Under the pieces are notes generated by a model. It was not told the DNA's origin, did not search any database, and worked only from the letters and a program-made list of their open reading frames with translations. From contig NC_085109.1 in the NCBI RefSeq assembly GCF_030269925.1, positions 7,564,001 through 7,628,000 on the forward strand: 64,000 nt of DNA, in the 5' to 3' direction. A program made the position numbers and the translations under genes. The DNA comes from Bombyx mori. Lineage: Eukaryota; Arthropoda; Insecta; Lepidoptera; Bombycidae. The stretch's first letter is position 1. Each line of letters starts with the position of its first letter. Positions 45,101 to 54,300 of the stretch are shown here, piece after piece.

Positions 45101-47820
45101 CCCCAACCACTCTTGGTGGTGAGCGTTAAAGTCTCCAAGAACCACCACCTCCGCAGATGGGTACTGCTCAAGCACGCGGTTAGTCCCCTCTTGCACATGC
45201 TCTATCAGAGCTGAACCTGCATCACTGCTGTGGGACCTGTACAGGCACGCGTAGACTCGGGTACAGCCCCCGTGATCTACGCGCAGCCACAAGAGGGACA
45301 GGTCCCGTTGTTCGAGGCTTCGTAGACGGCGACAACAGACATCAGCCCGGACGAATACACACACCCCGGCTTTACGCAGGAAGTTGTGCTCCAATACGTA
45401 GCCGGGGTATTCAAGGTACGAAGTATCATCCGGAGCAGATATCTGCGTGTCCGTCAGAAAAAGGAGGGCAGGCTGCGCCGTCTCAAGATGGTGGTGTACG
45501 GCGTCGAGGTTGCTATGTAGACCCCTTACATTGCTGAAATCCACATTAAATGTGGAATGGGGAATCGCCGACAAAACCCTTTTCCTTTTTCGAACTTTCA
45601 TTTTTTTATTTTTTTTATTTGGAGAGTGGGATTGGGCGGGGTAGGATGTTCGAGGCGAAATCGTGACAATACCTGAATAAAGCGCGGAGCACAGTACGTG
45701 CTCGACCACGGGTTGCGTGAGCGACTGACGCAGGGCATGGAAGGGCCCCCAGTCCACCCTGCGTGCGATCGCCGGGATCCACTCCGGTCTCCGACTCCGG
45801 CACGACGACCGCACGACAGGATTTTACACCGGTTGGCGGGACAGCTTCCCGGGGCGGAGTTTAGTAGTGACACCCGGGTTCAGGTCCCCAACTGACCGGC
45901 GGGCGGCGGCGAACACCGTTTCACTGGGTCTCCCTATACCCCCGTCAAACAATCACGTCCCGCGAGCTCACACGCACGTCTGCTCCGCATGTTCCAGGTA
46001 TCGCCAAGATTCACCCCCAACAAGGAAGAGGAAAGGGAAGGAATAACACTGGCTCTCCAACCCACACGCCGGAACACAGCTAGGCTATTTGGCGGCGGAC
46101 TCTAGTTGGAGGGTGGTCGCCAGCCAGTCGGACAAGTCCTACCACCGATTATGTATTCGGCTCCCGTTTTGCACCACCCAGGGGTCACTTGTAGGGAATC
46201 GCGGGTTAAACCTACGGAAGCGGGAAGCAATCAACCCCCAAACATGGCAGACATCACCTCAATTATAGGTGCAATCGACAGTGCTGATATTTCTATCTGG
46301 GTTAAGAGATTAGGTGTGTCGGTTATTCCATGGATTAATCAGATGAATACCCCCACTCTGAACAAATATTAAATATTTTATTATGTATTACTTAGACATT
46401 TTTGTCCACCTTGAGATTTCATTGATCTTGTTACATGTCTCTGCAAAATCGAGTTACTTATATTAAATTGCTTATCTATTTCAACTAAAGACTTATTCCC
46501 AATTTCGCTTCGATAAACCAGATTTTTACCAACAAATTTAAAAAATATTGCTATAACTACATAGACAACCCTACAAACCTGTACCTATTTATACTTAGGT
46601 CGTTTCCATTTCACGTATTCTCATCCCAATTGACCCCTTTTTCGTTGTTATTTATACCTAAGACGTCCCCAATATCCCCAAAAACAACAGATTTTTACAT
46701 GTACATATTTTTATTTAATCAAATACATTAAAACCAATAACAACTGAGACTTACCTTTAATATATATGCTGGTTCAAACACTAAATAACGTTTATAAATC
46801 ATAGTCGTCTTCTATTATTATCAAATAAATAAAAGAGAGCAAAGTTTCTAGCACTAAAATGATGACCACCACAGGAAGTTAATTTGAAACGCGATTTTTT
46901 ATAAGTTAGCAGCTATTATCATGCATATTCAGAGTTGTTTTGTGAACTTTCAACATTCTACTATTAAACTACAAAAAATGGAAGATTTTGCAACGAATAT
47001 AAAACTTATATTGAGCGTCGAAAGATTTTCCCGGTTTTTTCCCGATTCGCCTCTCAATCCCTAATCGCCCCATTTTACCGGTATGCAATACGTATACGTA
47101 TTATAATCTAGACAGGGGTGCTAACCATTTTAAAAGATTTGACATTCGAAATACTTCTTGGAAAAGAAGTCGTCAATATCACACACGGTGCACGAGGCCA
47201 TTGAAATAAATAAATAAATACCTTTACTTCAGAGAAGATGGTTGGCGCTAACGCTTTATTTTTAATGTGAAAATGACAACCCAAGTCAAATAAGCTGCCT
47301 GACCTCGGTATACTGCTAGTTCTTTCTGTGTGGAAAGAAACGTAAATGTCCTGAAATTTTGAGGGTAGTAAGCACAATATTCAAACGAATGATTAACGCT
47401 TTAGCTCTTATAAAAATTAAAATAATGAACGTGAGATTAAGCCGTAAAAGTAGTGTTATTTAGGAATAAAGCAAACACGTCTGGAATCAATACGTTATGT
47501 GGATTACACAATAAAACAAGATTTGAAGTTGCTGTTGAGAGTCGATTAAAAAAGATAGGGAGAAGTGATACTAAGAATAGATAAATTTAATTATCTTTCG
47601 CTTTAGTGTTCCTCGTCCTAATCTGGCTTTGGTGGACGAAGAGAAGAGCATTAGCGGGATGCGTAACACAAGTGCGACATGGCAATTGACGCGGGCAAGG
47701 AAACTTCGTCTTCCTAAACTGAAGATTCCATCTCCCGAGGCCAGTGCTCCTCCAAAAGCAACAGCACCACTTGCTAGAAAAGATCTAGATGCCAGAGTCG
47801 CAAAATTCCTGAGAACTTGA
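36117..47820 (+). CDS. unrecognised multi-exon gene, 3' part (six exons)
   Basis: Exons 36117-36197, 38984-39169, 40107-40223, 40986-41098, 41187-41265 and 47607-47820 join in frame at all five junctions (GT-AG each; split codons CT|T, CA|G, GA|T, G|GT, TA|T). They give about 262 residues ending ..LDARVAKFLRT and a stop. Peptide blocks are WRKDGDWKGRYSSLYSARRV, then SFLTDSSPYNILNRITSDCE, LLLNMVRARKVQDVEAQDKT, WSIRKAICPVCSQKWRDRS, ANEIPTIIAPARLRSS and RKLRLPKLKIPSPEASAPPK. Only a CPVC pair hints at metal binding; no family is recognised. The 40107 acceptor has a weak pyrimidine tract and is the least sure exon. The start lies upstream and was not found. The last intron (6.3 kb) carries a TIR transposon and LINE-B; the second intron carries LINE-A. 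Confidence 0.55.
36198..37690. other. intronic non-coding stretch
   Basis: AT-rich; nothing supported between the first two called exons until the SINE at 37696. Confidence 0.4.
37696..37924 (-). repeat. SINE-like repeat, old copy
   Basis: Minus-strand copy with ATAGGCGGGATGGCGGTACC and GCGGGCTCACAACACGTCCC near its head and a strongly diverged tail. Confidence 0.7.
38064..38341 (+). mobile_element. Helitron-like element, family H2, copy 1
   Basis: Runs from CTATATATATAAAAATGAAT through TAGTCTCGCTAAAACTCGAG, CCGGACCGATTTGGCTAATT and CTTTTATTTATCGATTCC to a CAGCTAG end followed by T. The same sequence lies inverted at 54060-54348. CTAG|T fits the Helitron 3' rule; the expected TC start is blurred here. 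Confidence 0.55.
38342..38980. other. intronic non-coding stretch
   Basis: At 38437-38530 TCGAACCTCGTTTGAGGATG and GACATGTTAAAGCGCTTCGG resemble LINE-B near its 3' end (compare 42713-42750), so a small LINE-B scrap is present. Otherwise nothing. Confidence 0.4.
39399..39995 (+). mobile_element. LINE-A, 5'-truncated, with ORF2 C-terminus
   Basis: Includes decayed ORF2 sequence (NKVTLYKTCIRSVMTYASVV, FAHAART, then a ~60-bp deletion and KAARHESPLVVAAGNYIPDP-like sequence) followed by the 3' UTR to CTCTCAAGGCTATCATGGAT. It carries stops and deletions and sits in an intron just upstream of exon 40107. Confidence 0.85.
40224..40985. other. intronic non-coding stretch
   Basis: No repeat or exon supported. 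The minus frame 40592-40804 shows no family features. Confidence 0.4.
41266..42228. other. intronic non-coding stretch
   Basis: AT-rich first part of the 6.3-kb intron. Contains TTGTTGTTGGGTTGCAGCAACC near 41920; no element could be assigned. Confidence 0.4.
42572..46250 (-). mobile_element. LINE-B: single-ORF APE-type non-LTR retrotransposon
   Basis: On the minus strand the element has a GC-rich 5' leader (about 45815-46250, left limit uncertain), one long ORF and a 3' tail: CCATGGGCGACGGTAACCAC, CATCAGGTGGGCCGTATGCT, CGTCTGCCTACAAGGGCAAT, then an A-run of about 22. Copies of the tail lie at 1827-1933 and 56119-56234. No target duplication could be identified. No separate ORF1 with zinc knuckles is present. 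Confidence 0.8.
42641..45814 (-). CDS. LINE-B endonuclease-reverse transcriptase
   Basis: A 1057-residue intact frame. The first ~85 residues are leader-like. The endonuclease domain follows, with VDFSNVRGLHSNLDAV, LFLTDTQIS, VVVLGDFNAHHQEW and GSSDHCLI. The reverse transcriptase shows SLDIAKAFDRVWH, NAGVPQGSVLSPTLFILYIN and the catalytic YADD at residues 762-765 (43520-43531), then a long C-terminal region (LWNELPSTVFP). The true start may be a later Met near the endonuclease domain. The frame ends inside the conserved 3' tail. Clade is not assigned with certainty; it is clearly different from LINE-A. GC content is far above the surrounding AT-rich transposon, a mark of recent insertion. Confidence 0.9.
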   Translation of the reverse strand: MRSSCRSRRPEWIPAIARRVDWGPFHALRQSLTQPVVEHVLCSALYSGIVTISPRTSYPAQSHSPNKKNKKMKVRKRKRVLSAIPHSTFNVDFSNVRGLHSNLDAVHHHLETAQPALLFLTDTQISAPDDTSYLEYPGYVLEHNFLRKAGVCVFVRADVCCRRLRSLEQRDLSLLWLRVDHGGCTRVYACLYRSHSSDAGSALIEHVQEGTNRVLEQYPSAEVVVLGDFNAHHQEWLGSRTTDLPGRAAYDFALAYGLSQLVTQPTRVPDIEGHEPSLLDLLLTTDPAGYSVVVDAPLGSSDHCLIRAATPLARPGRRTTTRYRRVWQYLSADWDGLREFYASYPWGRFCFSSADPDVCADRLKDVVLQGMELFIPSSKVPVGGRSRPWYNNASRDAAHLKRSAYVAWDDARRRRDPNISEERRKYNAASRSYKKVIARAKSEHVARIGERLKSYPSGSRAFWSLAKAAEGNFCRSSLPPLRKSDDSLAHSAKEKADLLVKLFASNSTVDDGGATPPNILRCDSSLPEICFTQCAVRRELRLLDVHKSSGPDGIPAVVLKTCAPELTPALTRLYRLSYCTNRVPSSWKTAHVHPIPKKGDRSDPSSYRPIAITSLLSKVMERIINIQLLKYLEDRQLISDRQYGFRHGRSAGDLLVYLTHRWAEALESKGEALAVSLDIAKAFDRVWHRALLSKLPSYGIPEGLCKWIASFLDGRSITVVVDGDCSDTMTINAGVPQGSVLSPTLFILYINDMLSIDGMHCYADDSTGDARYIGHQSLSRSVVQERRSKLVSEVENSLGRVSKWGELNLVQFNPLKTQVCAFTAKKDPFVMAPQFQGVSLQPSESIGILGVDISSDVQFRSHLEGKAKLASKMLGVLNRAKRYFTPGQRLLLYKAQVRPRVEYCSHLWAGAPKYQLLPFDSIQRRAVRIVDNPGLTDRLEPLGLRRDFGSLCILYRMFHGECSEELFEMIPASRFYHRTARHRSRVHPYYLEPLRSSTVRFQRSFLPRTIRLWNELPSTVFPERYDMSFFKRGLWRVLSGRQRLGSAPGIAEVHGRR
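46385..46530 (-). pseudogene. possible psq-type helix-turn-helix of the host transposon
   Basis: Minus-strand frame KNLVYRSEIGNKSLVEIDKQ followed by FNISNSILQRHVTRSMKSQG and GQKCLSNT. The spacing resembles the psq/CENP-B-like DNA-binding domain of pogo-type transposases ('..A...F.V..STL.RHV.G...K.GGQ..L...'). Stops follow at once. It fits the TA target of the surrounding TIR element, but the similarity is weak and judged by eye. Confidence 0.35.
47087..47606 (+). other. intron end with old repeat copy
   Basis: 47262-47470 matches the repeat at 18925-19195 (AACCCAAGTCAAATAAGCTG, GCTAGTTCTTTCTGTGTGGA, GCACAATATTCAAACGAATG). The remainder shows no feature up to the acceptor CTTTAG at 47601-47606. 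Confidence 0.5.
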
Positions 47821-48556
47821 ATAAAATTACATATTGAACAAAAAACTAGTTTTAACACTAGATATATTGGAAAACTTTTAATACCCTAATAGGTCCAGTT
47901 TTGAGTTAATTTTCTAAAGTGAATAGTCTCATTCATGAATATATGACAATAAAATAGTGATCCTATTTCTATTTACTAAAAGGGCAAATATTAAAGGAGT
48001 ATTGACATATACATGCCGAAGTTTTAATACCAGGACATGCGAGTCATATCGTCGACTAATCTACAGTGTATGTATGCAGTCAACGTCCAATTTTCATCAC
48101 AGTTAATACTTATATTATCAAAGAAGACGTTGTTCAGTAACAACAAAGACTACACCAGAATTTATTCAACTAATGATGAGTTATTTGTGATAAATATCAA
48201 ATTATTAGTCCTAGTCTACATTAAAAGACGTTATTGTTTAGTGTAACGATACTAAATTAACAAAATAGAACAATTCACACGACTTTGCTTCTTGTGGTTC
48301 AGCTAAAAAGTAACAAAAGCTGTTTTCATTACTAATTTTGTTTCCTGAACTTTTCAGTATTTCCTGAGTAGGTACGTAGATAATTAAAATATACTAACTT
48401 TTTTTTTACAAGCGGTGTAGTGAACCCCAATGTCAAAATAAATTTCTGTCAATCCTATTACATTCAATGTCATTTGTCATTTTAGTCATAATTTCAATTT
48501 ATTAAAAGCCGGTCAAACAAATTAAATCTGTAGTATACATTTTCAAAAGAATTAAT
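47821..48556. other. intergenic region, Mecr 5' flank
   Basis: 3' flank of the six-exon gene and upstream region of Mecr. TGTCAA/TTGTCA words cluster at 48430-48480. No TATA box is obvious. No gene supported. Confidence 0.4.
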
Positions 48557-49823
48557 ATGGCATTGATTCCCTATTCTAAAACATTATATTCTGCTTTTAA
48601 ATCGTACGCAACTAATTGTGTAAACATAAAAGGGGCAGTTCGCAATTTAACTTCTAAACAGCTGGTGTATAGCGAATTCGGCGATCCATTGCATGTTGTA
48701 AAGTACAGGGAATGCCAAGTCCCACCGCTGGGGAGCCAAGAAGTGTTGGTGCGCATGCTGGCAGCTCCGGTTAATCCAGCTGACATAAACACAATACAAG
48801 GTACATGACTAAATCATATAAAACATTTAGTTTTTTTACAGTGATATCGATCTTATTCTTGTTTGAGATGAAGAAGTAACTTAAAGGTACTTTTATTAAC
48901 TACAGTGTTTCTTATTACCTAAATACAGGTCTACATTCTAAATATTTCGTCTCATTATAGGAAAGTATCCTGTGAAAGTAAATCTACCTTGTGTGCCTGG
49001 AAATGAAGGAGTTGGAATTGTTGAAGAGGTAGGTAAAGAAGTCAGTAGAATATGTCCTGGGAACAAAGTCATAGTAACTAAACCAGTTCAAGGCACTTGG
49101 AGAGATATAGCAATTTTCAATAAAGATGTTCTAAGAGTTGTTCCTGATAGTCTAGGTACTGTAGAAGCAGCTACGCTAACAGTAAATCCATGTACTGCCT
49201 ATAGAATGCTATCAGACTTTAAACCAGTTAAAGATGGCCTTGTTGTTATCCAAAATGGAGCTAATAGTGCGTGTGGACAAAATGTCATTCAAATATGTAA
49301 AGCTTGGGGAATAAAGAATATTAACATTGTTCGCAATAGGCCAGAAATAAATGAACTGAAAAAGTATTTAGAATGTCTTGGTGCAACTTATGTGTTAACT
49401 GAAGAAGAATTGAGATCAACAAATATATTTAAGGAAAAGAAAATTGACAAGCCTTCCTTAGCCTTAAATTGTGTGGGCGGAAAAAGTTCTTTAGAAATGT
49501 TAAGACATCTACAGCATTCCGGATGCATGGTGACTTACGGAGGGATGTCCCGAGATCCTGTGTCAATACCGACATCGGCATTTATTTTCAAAAATCTTTC
49601 CTTTTTTGGATTTTGGATGACTGCTTGGAATGAAAAAGCTGACCTAGTACAAAAAGATGAAATGATAAATGAAATTATTTCATTGATGTGTGAAGCCAAG
49701 TTGAAAAGTCCTGTACACCAAATGGTTAAATTTGAAAATTTTCAGGAAGCTTTACAAAATGCTCTTACAGTTAAAGGGTATACAGGATGTAAATATATTT
49801 TAGATTTCACTAAGACTTGTTAA
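48557..49823 (+). CDS. Mecr: mitochondrial trans-2-enoyl-CoA reductase (form a)
   Basis: Join 48557-48800 and 48961-49823 (CAA G|GTACAT ... TTATAG|GA) gives 368 residues, the usual size. MECR catalyses the last step of mitochondrial type II fatty acid synthesis, reducing trans-2-enoyl thioesters with NADPH; this feeds lipoate synthesis. The N-terminus MALIPYSKTLYSAFKSYAT is basic and hydroxylated like a mitochondrial presequence. Then LAAPVNPADINTIQGKY carries the Tyr matching the human proton donor (Tyr94). PGNEGVG, GTWRD, NPCTAYRML, NGANSACGQ, NIVRNRPE (NADPH phosphate site), LNCVGGKSS, VTYGGM and FFGFWMTAW all match the family. A poly(A) signal AATAAA lies at 49880. Exon 1 can also be joined in phase to a second terminal exon at 50079. 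Confidence 0.93.
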
Positions 49824-50078
49824 GCATAGTTGAATTTATGATATAGATTTAACTAAGATAGTAATTATGAAATGTTCTTAATAAAAAAGATTATATAGTG
49901 GAAGTGTTCTTTTTTTCTCTTTATTAATCACTTATTGCAAGGCTCATTAAATAACTGCTTATTTTTCATTTTGTATAACTTATGTTGTTCATTGAATACA
50001 AAATTTCTGCCTTTAATTTCCTTAATACTTGTGATATGTACTTATAATATATTCACAAATTTATGTGTACCATTACAG
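49824..50078 (+). other. spacer between the two Mecr terminal exons
   Basis: Holds the AATAAA at 49880-49885, a T-rich run and the acceptor TTATGTGTACCATTACAG ending at 50078. No second exon-1-like sequence and no ATG with a mitochondrial presequence is present. Confidence 0.6.
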
Positions 50079-50926
50079 GTAGAAATTACTGTCTGCCCAG
50101 TTTACCATCTATCCCGGGAGATGAAGGTGTGGGTGAGGTGCTTGAGATTGGTAGCCATGTATGTGCATGTGAACCTGGTGATCGTGTAGTGCTTACATCA
50201 AGATTACTTGGTACATGGAGGTATTATGGTGTTTTTCATGAAAGAGATGTTCATATCATATCTCCAAACATACCTCTTCCTGAAGCCTCAATGCTAACAA
50301 TAGCCCCATGTATGGCATACAGAATGATCAAGGACTTCAGAAATGTACAACCAGGTCAAACTGTTATTCAAAATGCTGCTAACAGTCCATGCGGTCAATG
50401 CATTGTGCAATTGTGCAAAGCTTGGGGAATTAATACATTTAACATAGTTGCTAATCATTATAAATACAAAGTTGTCAAAGATTATTTGCTGAGTATAGGA
50501 GCCACTGCAGTTTACACTTTAGAAGAAGCTGAAGAATTGACTAATTTCAACACATCACTGTCTAGGCCCGTTTTGGCCCTGAATTGCATAGGGGCCAGAT
50601 ATGAAAATGTCATCCTCAAATTACTTGAGAGAAATGGAACAGTTGTTTATTATGGTGATGCATTTAATTTGCCCATTGTAAAACAATTTTTGAGATGTGA
50701 TGTTGCCTTCCATAAATTTCATTTGTGCGAATGGGATGCCAAAGCTACTTGTGTTGAAAAAGATATAATGCTGAACGACATTATAAGACTGATGGTAACT
50801 GGAAAATTTAGGGCACCAGTTTACGTGCCAGTCGAACTAAAGAATTATGTTCATGCATTTAGAAATACAGGCCATTGCGAAGCATTTTCAACCGTCAACT
50901 ATGTGTTTGACTTTACGCTCCCGTAA
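50079..50926 (+). CDS. second, diverged Mecr terminal exon (form b)
   Basis: Opens after a good acceptor (CCATTACAG) and reads in frame to a TAA, 282 codons. Joined to exon 1 (48557-48800) it restores CAA G|GT and gives 363 residues; an in-exon ATG (50063) would lie before the acceptor. Family blocks persist: PGDEGVGEV, GTWRYYGVF, APCMAYRMIKDF, NAANSPCGQ and LNCIGARYEN. Key sites differ: the Tyr site of form a (QGKY) reads QGRN with Tyr one place later; VRNRPE is VANHYK, losing the arginines expected to hold the NADPH phosphate; VTYGGM is VYYGDA. No stop or frameshift over 848 nt argues for selection. It may be an alternative last exon, a paralogue borrowing exon 1, or an unexpressed duplicate. 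Confidence 0.75.
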
Positions 50927-51391
50927 TTCCCAAATCAGCTCAGCAGTGTCGGAAAACATTGATCATAGATTAAACAAATGTAGTACTGGCTAAACACCAT
51001 TAAGTATGTGGATATTCGCAATTTTATTAGTTACGTCGCCGCATCGCATTGGTTCTTCAGATCCCTCACTGTTTAGATATTTTTCCTTATTTTTGTCTAT
51101 TGTTAAAAAAAAAAACAAATAAGAATTTATTTAAAATGAAAAATCACAGTAGGTCCTGTACATAGGTACATAATTGATAAAAGTTGAGACGAAAACAAAT
51201 ATCTGTCATTGTCAATTTGACAGTTTAATTTCTAAACAGCTGGTTCTTTGGTGCAACCAAGTATTATTCAAAAACAGTTTTTTGAATAAAAAATGAGAAT
51301 ATCTAAAAAACAATTACAAAATATGTTGTAATAATAAGGAGGAGGCTGACTGATTAATTTATTTGTAAACTTCGCCATATCGTTAACCAAA
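50927..51391. other. intergenic region
   Basis: 3' flank of Mecr form b and upstream region of the zinc-finger gene. Contains TCTGTCATTGTCAATTTGAC near 51202. Nothing else supported. Confidence 0.4.
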
Positions 51392-54300
51392 ATGGATAAA
51401 AACAAATTATTTGAAGGCTACGAATTTATGCAGTCAAATTCAACGGAATCAGTAGCTGTGCCTGGCCAATTTTTTGTAGTCCAAGATGATGGAACATTCC
51501 TAAGTTAGTATTCATTCAACAAATTAACAAAATTTATTTTCGAGTTAAACTTTACACACCAATGTAATGATGTATTACAAAATTAATTATTCCAATTGAA
51601 AATATAGTAGGCATTAGTAAATTCGATATTAATCGAGTAGGTATATAATGAAAACAATAAAAGTATATAAAAATTAATAGCAATTGTACTTTTTTTGGAT
51701 TTTCAGTATCGAAACAAATTCAGTATGTAACGGAGGGTCCAGAAACAAAGAATTCGCCAGAATCTTGCTCAGTTTATGAAATTGGATCTGAACAGTTTTT
51801 TGTGAATGTGGATAATTCTTCCAATCTTGTCCCTGTTACAGGTAAATTAACATAAGTGATATTCTGTATAATAATTAATAGACAGCAATAGGAAGTTCAG
51901 CTTAGAGTTCATATGCCTACTTGTACTTAAACCTCATAGAGAAAAATTAACAGGCTATTAGATGGGCCTTTGACCATCCACCCATTAATTCACCCTGGCA
52001 GCAAGTTTTAAATTTAATCATTAGTGATTTAAGATAAATTCTTTTGATAATGTGATTTAATGAAAATACGTTTTCAACATTATTTAACATTCATTAAATT
52101 ATAAACAGAGTAATGTTTTTCAGATCAATATGTACTGCCTGAAGGAGATAGCAATTTGTTCACCAATAATTATCTATTGCAAACTGATTATTCAACAAAC
52201 AATGACCAAGTAGGTACTTATTATGAGTTTTAATATTCTGAAACTGTAGTCAAATATAAAAAAAATTACATGAATAATATGTTAAGATTTCTTAATTAAT
52301 TATTCAAACATGATGGTAGCTCGTACTAAAACTTCCACCCAAATCAGTCACCTTGTTAATTATTATAGCAGTTCTCCATTTGTTTTTACACATTTAAAAG
52401 ATATTTTCTGCAATTTGTTAAAATTTTACATCAACTTATGTGAATGAATGAATTATGTGATGAATTTGGCATCAAGCTTAGCCCATATTCAATTAAGAAA
52501 CATAAATTTGTAACTCACATAAGATAACTTGTGAGTCACGGTAGTAATGTAGTACCAAAACACAAATTTCATAAGGGCGAATACATATATTTTTGTTTGT
52601 GGTTCTAATTTTGACTGTTTTTATGTTTCATCATCTAGCATGCATCATCTAGCATTTAGCTGGTGACCATATTACAGTAAATAATGAAATACATCAATTA
52701 AAACATATTATTTTAAACACCTATGTTTGTTTTTTTATGTTTGCAAACCCAATTTTATGATTTTCAGACACCAATCAATGCTGCTTCTGAATATAAGCAA
52801 ACCAGCCCCCACATTAGTGATACACAGATTAGTAATATACATTTTACTGAAGATAATGCTGAAATAAATGCTGATGATTCATTAAATAAAGCAGCAGACT
52901 GTACAGAGGTAAACTTAATACCTTCAAAACATAATTACTGGCATAAAAATCTGATTTTAAATTTTATCACGCATTAAATCACTGATTTTATAATAGGAAG
53001 TTGATTAAATTACAATCTTTTCAAATAATTATCATACTATGATGAATGCAACTTTTAATTTCATTAAATTTACAGATTACCCTAAATGATGACCAATATC
53101 ATATGTTGGAACAAAAAGGGTGGATATTGCTAGAATCGAATGATAAAATATTTGTTCTCAACCCATTAGGACTGCATGATATTACAGCTAATAGTTGTAA
53201 GTGTGATAGGTGTTTAAATTTAAAATAAATCAGAATAATCTAGGTTTTTACTGTTAATTTGTGAATTTCAGCATTAATACAAAAGTTAAGAAATGAAACT
53301 GAAAATACTAGCAAAAACGTCAGTCAGTCGTAAGTTTACATGTTAAAATTATTATTAATCAAAATATTGTGCATTAGTGAATGATAATGAAAGCCTTACC
53401 TAAAGTGTTAACTACCACTGCTTTGGAGTGAAACAAATACTTTCAACTATACTAACTAACTTGTAACTATACTTGAGACTTTAGAACTTATCTCAAGGCG
53501 GCGCATTTACGTTGTAGATGTCTATGGGCTCCAGTAACCACTTAACACCAGGTGGGCAGTGAGCTCGTCCAGCCATCTAAGCAATAAAAAAATAAAAATT
53601 AAAAACATCATTAACAAACAAGCACACAAATATTAATTTAAAGTATTATGTAATTTTAACAGCTTTAAACAACTTTCACAATCATAGCCAAACGATTTTT
53701 TTAAACTATTTGGCCATTTTTAATTTTTCACAGGTCCTTCATACACAAATCGCTGCAGAATCAACATGAAAACTTGGAAGCTAAAAATGACCAAAAAGCT
53801 TTTGAGTTTGAAGCACAAAACGTTACTGGTTTTACAGAATATGTTAAAAATGAAGAAAGCGTTGACAATGCGCCCTTGGAACAGCCAGATAGAATCCATT
53901 CTGTTATAAGTGGGTTTCTTTGTTTATATTTATCTATCATAATCATTTAAAGGGGATGTTGTGCACCTTATCGAGAGGTGAAAAGGTATTTGGTTTAAGC
54001 GACATATCACTTAATATGCGATATTTATATCTGTAATTAAAGGTCCGTTTTATTTGGTACTAGCTGACCCGGCAGACTTCGTAGTGCCTCAATAGATAAA
54101 TAAAAGACCTAAACTTTTGTATAAAATAAATTTAAAACAAACAAAGGAATCGGTCCGACGGGGGAGACACATCAAAGGAACAACAAAATTGTAATTTTTT
54201 TAATTCCGAGTATTTTCATATTTACCTATCGTTTAAACCTTCTCTGGACTTCCACAAATAATTCAAGACCAAAATTAGCCAAATCGGTCCAGCCGTTCTC

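Larger units (their letters stand above)
42229..47086 (-). mobile_element. TIR DNA transposon (pogo-like?), split by LINE-B
   Basis: Left end TACCGTAAAATGGGGCGATT(AGGGA) and right end, reverse-complemented, TACCGGTAAAATGGGGCGAT(TAGGGA) form ~25-bp inverted repeats with a one-base indel. If the outermost TA belongs to the host, it is a TA target duplication. The motif ATTRGGGAYRA recurs just inside both ends. A minus-strand piece at 46385-46530 resembles a psq-type helix-turn-helix. The catalytic domain is absent, so the element is internally deleted and non-autonomous apart from LINE-B inserted in it. Confidence 0.6.

Noticed and set aside
42793..45895. Many plus-strand and alternative minus frames over LINE-B
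   Set aside because: Shadows of the 1057-residue LINE-B ORF; the minus reading has the catalytic motifs.
46106..46372. 88-codon plus-strand frame at the LINE-B 5' side
   Set aside because: Crosses the LINE leader into the host transposon, with no domain or conserved start.
47571..47858. 95-codon minus-strand frame over the last exon of the six-exon gene
   Set aside because: The plus-strand frame has an acceptor, matching phase with the previous exon and a fitting stop; the minus frame is its complement.
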